A stretch of 6,671 nucleotides of DNA, from contig CALQCP020000132.1 of NCBI GenBank assembly GCA_943329105.2, positions 1 through 6,671 on the forward strand. Reading direction: 5' to 3'. The translations under genes and the position numbers were made by a program. Shown here one piece after another: positions 1 to 5,897 of this stretch; position 1 is the stretch's first letter, and every line of letters starts with the position of its first letter. Source of the stretch: Chitinophaga pinensis (GTDB taxonomy: Bacteria; Planctomycetota; Phycisphaerae; Phycisphaerales; SM1A02). The notes below the pieces were generated by a model. That model worked only from the letters and a program-made list of their open reading frames with translations, was not told where the DNA came from and did not search any database.

Positions 1-2039
1 GCACGGCGAAGTTCAAGGATGTTTCGCTCAAGATCCGTCCGCAATGCACGCAAGGCGCGTACGCGCTCATTATTCCGTTGCGCTGGATCAGTCACTACCC
101 GCGCAATCATCATGTCGATTCGCTCCACCGGATCTTCGGTGGCCAAGAGTGCTTCGTTGCGAGCGAGGTCGGGATTACCGGGGTACTTGTCCAGTGTTTT
201 ACGCAACAGCACCAACGCAGCGGCCTTGTCGCCAGACTCCTGCTCAACCAAGACCTGCGCGTACATCGCCTGCAAAGATCCATCAGATGACTTTACCCAC
301 GCTGCTGCAAGTTCACGGGCGCGCGGGAAGTCCTTGGAACGCATGGCGGCTTCCAATCCGGCAATCTCCGGAGCTGCCTCCGTACGACCGCCTTCGGCTC
401 GACTACGAACATCCTGCGCCATGCGTGCATACTGTTCCTGCTCAGGAAATGCCTTGGCAAGTGCCTCATAGAGGCTTGCTGCTTCAGCAAACCGCCCCAG
501 TTTAGTTGCAATTTCTGCGCGCTGACTAGCCAAGCGGAGATCAGATGGGTACGCGTCCGAACCCTTAGTCACAGTCTGCATGGCAAGTCCAAGATCGCCT
601 TGGGCACCGGAAACGATGGTTGCCCAGAGGAACGCATCGGCTGGCGGCTGTGGCACCTTGGTGAAATACAGTTCCCACTTTTTGGCTGCTCCATTCAAAT
701 CCATGCGCGACTGCAAGATCTTTGCGTCTGCTGCGATCATCCCGGGAGCAGTTTCATCATTCTGAAGGGCTTCTAACAAATTGGCTCGAAGCTCCACAAG
801 CTCCTTATCAAGTTTCGCTTTTTGAGCAGGGTCGGCACCACGTAAGATCTGCACAATGGCCGCCTCAAGAAGCACTTGCAGTGCACGGGCACGGGTGTCC
901 GACTGAATACTTGCCATTAAACCGGTTGGCAAACGCGGCTGATCGAGAATGCGGCGTGCCGCTACTTGGGTGCGGTCGAATCCCTTTTCGGCATCACCGG
1001 ATTTGCTGACATATTCAAGATCGAGCCCGGCCGTGATCAAATCTGTTGGATGGTTTGCCAGCCAATCTTCGAGAAGCTTGGCGCCAGCATCAATGCCCTT
1101 TGCATCAACAAGTCGACTCGCCACAGCACGCACTGCCGACCCGCGACCGGTAGCAAGCGCCGCTTCTGACGCCTTGGCGCATGCAGCATCAAGCTTCGCC
1201 GTATCAACCTTGCTGCGGTCCATGCGGTTTCCGATACGCGCATCAAGGAGTACGCGCTCAAGATCCGCGGATGCAACCACTTCCTGTGCTAGCAAGTCAT
1301 TCGGCTCTACCGCTGCGCGCATATCAGCGATGGACTTATCCAAGAGCTCCAAGCGCCGCGATGCTGCCTGTGTTTGACCCGCGCCACGTAGCCGGGCAAC
1401 ATCCGCCGTGCGCATCGAGACCAGTGCACTCCACGCGCGGTAACTCTTCGGTGCTACTTTCAAGAAAGCTTCGAGCTGCTTCTCCAGATCGGTGCGTTCG
1501 CCGGGCGTCAGTACTTGCTCACGTTGCGCACGCGCAAACAAGACGATCTCCTCGGCCGTCTTCATGCCGTCGCTTCCCGGAGCCATGACATCTTTCATTT
1601 CCTTGCCGGCGGTCTCGATAGCAATCCAGCCGTCACCACGGGCGTACAGCTCCGTTTGATCTTCAAGCGCAGCAATCAGAATCTTCCACTGCTCTGGGTC
1701 ACCAGGCTGCGCGCTCGTGTGCCGACGCTTCAACTCCATCATCGTTCGGTAGTCCTCCAGCGACTGCGCCGGAGTGTCGGCGGTGACTTTGCTGAGCGCC
1801 TCTTCCATCTTCTCGATGTAGCGCACTACGTCAGGCTTCTTGCTCACTGCGCGGCCATACATCGCAAATGCCTCGCGGGCTTTGCCCTGTGCCATCAGTT
1901 CGTCACCGGCGCGAATGTGCCGATCTGCGTTCTTCAGCCACAACTGGTTCACCAGAATGACTGCAACCAATAGAAGAACAGCGGCCAAAGAAAATCCGCC
2001 GACGACGAAAATGAATTTACGGTTGAGCTTGCTTGCCAT
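1..2039 (-). CDS. Large membrane-anchored TPR-like protein, partial (3' end beyond left edge)
   Basis: One uninterrupted reading frame runs from an ATG at 2039 to the left edge, giving 679 residues with no stop. The N-terminus (MASKLNRK) is short and basic and is followed by one hydrophobic segment at about residues 9-32. This predicts an inner-membrane anchor with the rest in the periplasm; there is no lipobox. The remainder is helical and rich in Ala, Leu, Glu, Lys and Arg. TPR-like helix pairs are visible near residues 38-70 (AGDELMAQGKAREAFAMYGR), 500-532 (LGRFAEAASLYEALAKAFP) and 588-621 (SGDKAAALVLLRKTLDKYP). The middle, about residues 90-460, looks like degenerate helical repeats. An AAGGA ribosome binding site lies 7 nt before the ATG, and the start is 3 nt after the stop of the EpsI-family gene, so it is probably cotranslated with the exosortase genes. 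By position it resembles the TPR protein PrsT of proteobacterial PEP-CTERM loci, but PrsT is a lipoprotein and orthology is not shown. A scaffold or assembly role is inference. Full length is unknown. Confidence 0.85.
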   Translation of the reverse strand, partial: MASKLNRKFIFVVGGFSLAAVLLLVAVILVNQLWLKNADRHIRAGDELMAQGKAREAFAMYGRAVSKKPDVVRYIEKMEEALSKVTADTPAQSLEDYRTMMELKRRHTSAQPGDPEQWKILIAALEDQTELYARGDGWIAIETAGKEMKDVMAPGSDGMKTAEEIVLFARAQREQVLTPGERTDLEKQLEAFLKVAPKSYRAWSALVSMRTADVARLRGAGQTQAASRRLELLDKSIADMRAAVEPNDLLAQEVVASADLERVLLDARIGNRMDRSKVDTAKLDAACAKASEAALATGRGSAVRAVASRLVDAKGIDAGAKLLEDWLANHPTDLITAGLDLEYVSKSGDAEKGFDRTQVAARRILDQPRLPTGLMASIQSDTRARALQVLLEAAIVQILRGADPAQKAKLDKELVELRANLLEALQNDETAPGMIAADAKILQSRMDLNGAAKKWELYFTKVPQPPADAFLWATIVSGAQGDLGLAMQTVTKGSDAYPSDLRLASQRAEIATKLGRFAEAASLYEALAKAFPEQEQYARMAQDVRSRAEGGRTEAAPEIAGLEAAMRSKDFPRARELAAAWVKSSDGSLQAMYAQVLVEQESGDKAAALVLLRKTLDKYPGNPDLARNEALLATEDPVERIDMMIARVVTDPAQRNNERVRALRALRTDLERNILELRR

Positions 2040-2042
2040 CGA

Positions 2043-2900
2043 TCAATCCTTGCGTTCCGGCCGTGCTGTGGTGCGTTCCATCGACGGCCAGTCGGGGAGG
2101 CACCGCATCAAGGGCGGCAGAAGTTGCGTGAGAAAATCCTCGGCATTCGCCTGGAAGGAGAGGGCCGAGGGAGTGTTGCCCAATGGGTAACGGGCTGAGA
2201 GCTGCACTTTGCAGTAGTAAGCGAAACGATCGGTGAGGTTGAACGCCAGCGCACGAACACCAAAGGTGCTAGCGGTGGATCGACCATTGGCAATGAACAT
2301 GTAGCCGCCCAGTTGCTCCATGCGCGGATTACGCGGGTCTTGAAACGTGGAAACGGTCATCGCAAATTCACCAACCGGTAAGGTGACTTGTTCTTCGATG
2401 CGCGTCACCGGGTCAACCAGTTTCGCCATCGGGTAGCGCGCGCCAGTAGCGCCATTCACCGGCGCATCGGCCGCAACGTTGGCCAGTATCGGCAGCGACA
2501 GTCCCATGGTGATCGGGTCACCCAATTGCACTAGGCCGCCTGCTCCCCAGCAACGCTCTGGGATGTGCGGGACCGTATCAATCATGCCCGTGTAGTACGC
2601 CAAGTGCAGCGAGATGATGCCCTTGGCAGGATCGCCATCAATGGCGTAGGAACGCGTCAGGTACTTCTCCGTACCGAGCGACTCCACCATGGCCGCATCC
2701 ATTTGTTGGTCTTCGCCAATGCGTTGCCAGTGACCCAATACCGTCGGAATTGCGCCTAGGTCAGTGCGCAGTGGAACCGGTTCCTTCTTGAGATATACAT
2801 CTAGCGCCTGCATACCGATGCGGAGTCCAAGTCCACCAACCGCAAGCGTCGCTAACAACGCGAAGTACACCGACTTCACCTTGGGCTGAAAGTGAATCAT
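2043..2900 (-). CDS. epsI: Exosortase-associated protein, EpsI family (DUF3485)
   Basis: A 285-residue protein with one N-terminal hydrophobic segment (about residues 10-31), so probably anchored in the inner membrane with a periplasmic body. The body carries EpsI/DUF3485 hallmarks: a GHW motif at 56-58, an AYYTG motif at 101-105, the family signature HxPExC as HIPERC at 112-117 followed by a Gly-rich turn, and near the C-terminus GGYMFIANGR (198-207), matching the family's aromatic-plus-NGR segment. His112 and Cys117 are the most conserved-looking polar residues. EpsI proteins occur as separate genes beside exosortases or fused to their C-termini; the exact biochemical role is unsettled, and help in substrate processing is usually assumed. 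The ATG at 2900 overlaps the exosortase TGA (ATGA junction) and has a GGAG site 7 nt upstream, fixing the start and suggesting translational coupling. At 285 residues it seems somewhat longer than many family members. The C-terminus ends in PERKD with no following membrane helix, so it is not itself a sorting signal. Confidence 0.9.
   Translation of the reverse strand: MIHFQPKVKSVYFALLATLAVGGLGLRIGMQALDVYLKKEPVPLRTDLGAIPTVLGHWQRIGEDQQMDAAMVESLGTEKYLTRSYAIDGDPAKGIISLHLAYYTGMIDTVPHIPERCWGAGGLVQLGDPITMGLSLPILANVAADAPVNGATGARYPMAKLVDPVTRIEEQVTLPVGEFAMTVSTFQDPRNPRMEQLGGYMFIANGRSTASTFGVRALAFNLTDRFAYYCKVQLSARYPLGNTPSALSFQANAEDFLTQLLPPLMRCLPDWPSMERTTARPERKD
2047..2051 (-). promoter_or_regulatory. Ribosome binding site of the TPR-like gene
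   Basis: AAGGA on the minus strand lies 7 nt before the ATG at 2039 and is embedded in the final codons of the EpsI-family gene. It fixes the start of the left-edge gene and supports coupling to the gene upstream. Confidence 0.65.
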
Positions 2901-3874
2901 GATTTCACTCCAGTGCGCGGTGCTGTTGGCGTCTGACCTTCATCCACCAAATTGCGGATCACCCACATCACGCCAAGGAACAAGAGGAATGCCGGAAGCA
3001 GCCAGACCAGCCCCACCATGCTGTGAAATTCGCCTGTACTAAAGTTTGCATCAACCATGGAGAGCATGCCCAGCGATGCAACCCGGAGTACGTTGACAAA
3101 GAGCGAGATGGGAACGCCCGCCACAACCAGCAGCACGCGTTGCCACCAGCGCGGCAGGCCGAGTGCAGCCAGCGCAACACCGATCGCCAAGAATGCCATG
3201 AGCGTGCGCATTCCAGAGCATGCTTCAGCAACATTGAGTGGATGCGTGGTTCCGTCGGACATGTGCACGGTGAGGACGTTTCCCACGCGGTCCGTGTCAA
3301 TACCCACCGTGTTCAACAGAATGTCTGCGCCGATCGCGCTCCAATCCTGTAAGCGCTCCGTGACGCGTGACATGACGCGTTCGGAGATGGTCTGTCCAAA
3401 GACCCACCAGTACGCCCATGGGAACCAAAGCCAACGGAATGAGGCGGTGCCGAACACCGCAAGCAGGCAGCCCAGCAGCGCAAAGGCGACCCCGACGCCG
3501 CGCACGTTGTGATGCTGAATCGCTGGCGGACCGAACGCGGACGCGGAGTAAATGGCCAAGCCCACAAACAGCAGTAAGAACGCAGCCCATGACGGTGCAA
3601 ACCGCCGCACCGCAAGCTTCTCACGCTGTACATACACAAAGTAACCCGCGATCAGCGGGATCAAGAGCGTGTGACCCCAGTCCTGCACCTGGGTGGTCGC
3701 TTGGACAAACTGGTAGCGGAAGAACTCAAAGAACGTGCCCACGAACGCAGCTACAAAGAGCGCGCCCCAGGCGATTGCCGCACGATCTGACAGGTCCAAT
3801 GCGCCAACGCCAACACCCACCGCGCCAGACGCGGCATTACGAGGTTGGGGAGTGTTCGCCGCGCTGCTTGTCAT
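2897..3874 (-). CDS. xrt: Exosortase (EpsH/Xrt family transmembrane cysteine protease-transpeptidase)
   Basis: A 325-residue multipass membrane protein with about eight hydrophobic segments, near residues 33-53, 67-82, 96-115, 124-142, 146-161, 222-240, 245-270 and 285-308. Exosortases are inner-membrane enzymes thought to cleave, and possibly transfer, proteins bearing a C-terminal PEP-CTERM-like tripartite signal. The proposed catalytic residues are all present: Cys219 in NVAEACSGMRTL, Arg264 in SLFVNVLRV, and His284 in EFHSMVGL. The N-terminal family motif is also clear (DWGHTLLIPLIAGYFVY from residue 65). Length is normal for a stand-alone exosortase lacking a fused EpsI domain, and an EpsI-type protein is encoded immediately downstream with overlapping ATGA. 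The first 33 residues are a non-hydrophobic Ala/Gly/Val-rich leader. The ribosome site before the ATG is weak: the nearest GGAG is 13 nt away. A GTG at residue 19 has no better site, and the next Met is residue 168, so the ATG is kept. The subtype is not determined from sequence alone; a planctomycete type such as XrtU is possible. Confidence 0.96.
   Translation of the reverse strand: MTSSAANTPQPRNAASGAVGVGVGALDLSDRAAIAWGALFVAAFVGTFFEFFRYQFVQATTQVQDWGHTLLIPLIAGYFVYVQREKLAVRRFAPSWAAFLLLFVGLAIYSASAFGPPAIQHHNVRGVGVAFALLGCLLAVFGTASFRWLWFPWAYWWVFGQTISERVMSRVTERLQDWSAIGADILLNTVGIDTDRVGNVLTVHMSDGTTHPLNVAEACSGMRTLMAFLAIGVALAALGLPRWWQRVLLVVAGVPISLFVNVLRVASLGMLSMVDANFSTGEFHSMVGLVWLLPAFLLFLGVMWVIRNLVDEGQTPTAPRTGVKS
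2908..2911 (-). promoter_or_regulatory. Ribosome binding site of the EpsI-family gene, inside the exosortase 3' end
   Basis: GGAG on the minus strand lies 7 nt before the ATG at 2900 and within the last codons of the exosortase gene. Together with the ATGA stop/start overlap at 2897-2900, it supports coupled translation of the two proteins. Confidence 0.65.
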
Positions 3875-3962
3875 GCAAGGATCCAGGCTCCGACTTCATT
3901 CCGAGGATCTGTGCCAGCGTTCCTACGCCCGCCCTCGTATCTGGTTCGCCAATTCTGACAAA
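3875..3962 (-). other. Short spacer between export gene and exosortase gene
   Basis: 88 bp separate the TGA of the export lipoprotein gene from the exosortase ATG. No T-tailed hairpin and no convincing promoter were seen, so the two genes are probably on one transcript. The Shine-Dalgarno sequence ahead of the exosortase is weak: GGAG at 13 nt, and an isolated GGA about 5 nt before the start. Confidence 0.5.
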
Positions 3963-5726
3963 TCACTGCTGCTGGGTGTACGGAGGAGGTCCGAATACAT
4001 CGTTTCCGAAGTTGCGGTCGATGAGAAATCCGAAGCCGTAGGTCATTCGGAACCCGTTGCGGATGACTGCGAGCGGGGTGGCAAAGAAGTTCGTACCGAT
4101 GATGACGTGATCATCTGAACGCATCACAATATCTGGCTCCGCCTTGTTGCGGATGGCGGCCAGGTTGACGCGTAGTGCCGCTTCGCGATCGGGAGCGATC
4201 TTGCGAATCAGGTCCACACGCTGAGGAATGGCAATCTGCCCGAGTCCACCGGCAGCGGTGACGAGGCGACTGAGCGTCAGTTCACCAATCGGTGGCAAGT
4301 TGTAGACGCCGGGACGCGCCACTTCACCATCGATGTAAACGACGCCAATATCACTCTCAACATGGATCTTGTCGCCAGGACGAATGAGAACGTTCTGCGT
4401 CAAATCGCCCTTCTGCAACTTCTCCCAGTCAATGATGATGACGCGCGTCTTACGACCATTGGGGAGACGGAAATTCACCGCCTGCTTCAGTGCGCGACCG
4501 TCCGAGGTTGCTGCTGCACCGCCGGTGAGTGCGCCGTTGGGCGAATTTGGCGCCGCGAGGTTGGTGTCGGGGCCGATGGGTCCGCTGTTTCCAGCAGGAA
4601 CATAGACCCACTCTTGCTTCTGAGTATCGAACACGTAGCGCGCCTCGGTGGCGCTCTGTTGTGTCGGCGGCGTTTGCACGGCGGTATCCGAATGGGGAAC
4701 TGATGTTTCAGCGACCCGTGGAGCTTCAAGTTGATCCACGTCCACCACCATTGATGGCGAGCGCAGCGCGCCCGGGCTTGCTGGCGTGGCTGGATTCGAA
4801 GCGGGAGCGAGCGGCTCGATTGGCTGGCTTGGATCGGAGGGCGCAGCGCTTGGTGCGGTGCTGGGTGCAGCGCCGGGCGCCGCAGTAGCCGGAGCCTGAA
4901 TCTGCTTCAGTAAGTCATCCACACTCGGCGGTGGTTCGGCAGGTATTGCCGGCGCGGATGGCGACGACGCATTCGGCGTGGTACTCGGCTTTCCTGCAGC
5001 AGTACCAGCAGCGGTGGCAGGAGCTGTCCCGCCGGCTGACATCTCCTTCGCTGCGCTTTCATCAAGCTTCAGGGTGCGCACAACGCGAACGCGGCGAACG
5101 CCTTGATTGGCTCCACCCGCAAGCGCCACGGCTTGCTCAATGTCAAAGTCGGGACGCGAGAGCGAATACACGCCGGCATTGCGCACTTCGCCGTCAACCA
5201 TAAACGTGAAGGCTCGGCCCTCAAGGATGGTGACGTCAACGCGTGGATCGCGAATGATCGGCCGAAGTTTTTCGGTGATCGCCGCAACCAGGTCGGTCTG
5301 CGACATTCCTGCGGCTTGGATCGAACCAACAATTGGCAGCAAGATCTTGCCGGACTGATCGATGGTGCGCTTGAACTGCTCTGGCTTGTCCACCTGAAAC
5401 AGGTCATTGATTTGCACATCAATGCCGTCACCTGCCGCGAAGATGTACTCCGGGGACCCAGCAACCAAGTCGGTTGCAGTCGGCGGACCCATCTCGGTAG
5501 CAAAGGCGTCTTCATCAACTTCAATCACATCGATCTTGCGGAGGATGGGAATGGACGTGGGCGTGTGCTCAAAGTAACCGGTTCGACTTGGATCCATCCA
5601 GCTGTCGTAATCACAGCCTGTCAGCGTGACAGCAAGCAGCAAACCAAGTGCCCACGGCAGTCGAGCGTAAGCACGCACGGCGGGGCAATCTGAACGGGTT
5701 GGCTGTGCAGTCCGGACCAAAATCAT
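3963..5726 (-). CDS. Polysaccharide biosynthesis/export lipoprotein, Wza/GumB-like (Poly_export + SLBB)
   Basis: A 587-residue protein predicted to form or contribute to the outer-membrane channel for exopolysaccharide. The N-terminus is a lipoprotein signal: Arg-containing n-region, hydrophobic core (about 24-34) and lipobox LTGC with the lipidated Cys at 38. Residues 93-168 match the Poly_export domain, beginning SPEYIFAAGDGIDVQI. A first SLBB domain starts at 172 (FMVDGEVRNAGVYSLSRPDF, then ALAGGANQG) and a second at 462 (VVYIDGEVARPGVYNLPPIG, then AAGGLGQ). Between residue 221 and about 427 lies a long Ala/Pro/Ser/Thr-rich insertion. The strands after it (RVIIIDWEKLQKGD, then LIRPGDKIHV) look like the delayed end of the first SLBB domain. 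The C-terminal 40 residues contain an aromatic and hydrophobic stretch that may insert in the outer membrane as Wza's C-terminal helix does. The ATG at 5726 has an AAGAGG site 9 nt upstream; a GTG at residue 17 would give a shorter signal peptide but has no site. It lies upstream of the exosortase in the same direction. Residue +2 after the lipid Cys is Asp, which is unusual. Confidence 0.94.
   Translation of the reverse strand: MILVRTAQPTRSDCPAVRAYARLPWALGLLLAVTLTGCDYDSWMDPSRTGYFEHTPTSIPILRKIDVIEVDEDAFATEMGPPTATDLVAGSPEYIFAAGDGIDVQINDLFQVDKPEQFKRTIDQSGKILLPIVGSIQAAGMSQTDLVAAITEKLRPIIRDPRVDVTILEGRAFTFMVDGEVRNAGVYSLSRPDFDIEQAVALAGGANQGVRRVRVVRTLKLDESAAKEMSAGGTAPATAAGTAAGKPSTTPNASSPSAPAIPAEPPPSVDDLLKQIQAPATAAPGAAPSTAPSAAPSDPSQPIEPLAPASNPATPASPGALRSPSMVVDVDQLEAPRVAETSVPHSDTAVQTPPTQQSATEARYVFDTQKQEWVYVPAGNSGPIGPDTNLAAPNSPNGALTGGAAATSDGRALKQAVNFRLPNGRKTRVIIIDWEKLQKGDLTQNVLIRPGDKIHVESDIGVVYIDGEVARPGVYNLPPIGELTLSRLVTAAGGLGQIAIPQRVDLIRKIAPDREAALRVNLAAIRNKAEPDIVMRSDDHVIIGTNFFATPLAVIRNGFRMTYGFGFLIDRNFGNDVFGPPPYTQQQ
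4449..5063 (-). other. Segment encoding a low-complexity Ala/Pro/Ser insertion in the export lipoprotein
   Basis: This part encodes residues 222-426 of the export protein. It is dominated by Ala, Pro, Ser, Thr and Gly, especially residues 230-325, and is predicted to be disordered. Two less biased islands stand out: VDDLLKQIQ at 269-277 and YVFDTQKQEWVYVP at 364-377. It falls where a first SLBB domain would normally continue without interruption. Confidence 0.7.
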
Positions 5727-5735
5727 GTGACAGAA

Positions 5736-5741
5736 CCTCTT
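5736..5741 (-). promoter_or_regulatory. Ribosome binding site of the export lipoprotein gene
   Basis: AAGAGG on the minus strand lies 9 nt before the ATG at 5726. It decides in favour of this ATG over the in-frame GTG at residue 17. GAGG can pair with a CCTC at 5744-5747 across a CGAA loop, so the site may be partly masked in the mRNA. Confidence 0.6.
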
Positions 5742-5791
5742 CGGAGGAAGGCCGGGCTAAACATCGCCGACCGAATCGATACCACTCGTAC

Positions 5792-5814
5792 CGCCCGAGT
5801 AAATAAGTCGGGCG
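5792..5814. repeat. 7-bp perfect inverted repeat upstream of the export gene
   Basis: CGCCCGA (5792-5798) and TCGGGCG (5808-5814) are perfect inverted copies around a 9-bp AT-rich centre (GTAAATAAG). The GC-rich arms and AT-rich spacer suit either a dyad operator for a dimeric regulator or an RNA hairpin. There is no T-run on either side, so an intrinsic terminator is unlikely. It sits 66 bp upstream of the export gene start codon and 84 bp past the pyrB stop. The function is not known. Confidence 0.5.
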
Positions 5815-5897
5815 AACGCTTGGGCTATCGGCAAGCACCGTAGGGTACCTTCACCTCCATCTTTGACGATTATTGAAGTACCCCCCCGAACAAACTT

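Larger units (their letters stand above)
5727..5897. other. Intergenic region between pyrB and the export gene
   Basis: 171 bp without a convincing gene, and the only place in the window where a promoter for the exopolysaccharide/exosortase genes would be expected. It holds a 7-bp inverted repeat (5792-5814), a run of seven C on the plus strand (5881-5887), an isolated Shine-Dalgarno-like GGAGGTGA on the minus strand (5851-5858), and the ribosome site of the export gene (5736-5741). No stem followed by a T-run was found after pyrB, so readthrough into the downstream genes is possible. Neither a well-spaced -35/-10 pair nor a sigma-54 GG-N10-GC box could be supported. Confidence 0.6.

Noticed and set aside
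19..505. Overlapping plus-strand frames of about 150 codons at the left edge
   Set aside because: They lie opposite a continuous 679-codon minus-strand frame with TPR-like content, have Arg/Ser/Ala-rich shadow composition, and no recognisable domain.
2043..2060. PER-like C-terminus (PERKD) of the EpsI-family protein as a PEP-CTERM signal
   Set aside because: A sorting signal needs a following transmembrane helix and basic tail; here the protein ends immediately after PERKD.
5792..5814. Intrinsic terminator for pyrB
   Set aside because: The dyad has a 9-nt loop and no T-run after it on either strand, and it lies 84 bp past the stop codon.
5611..5838. Minus-strand GTG-started frame of 75 codons overlapping the start of the export gene
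   Set aside because: It overlaps the real lipoprotein start by over 100 bp in another frame. Its GTG lies about 15 nt from the GGAGG motif, too far for normal initiation, and its composition is Arg/Cys-rich like a shadow frame.
5820..5860. Sigma-54 promoter, known from some proteobacterial PEP-CTERM regulons
   Set aside because: The best GG...TGC match has 11 rather than 10 intervening bases and lacks the TGGCAC/TTGC context.
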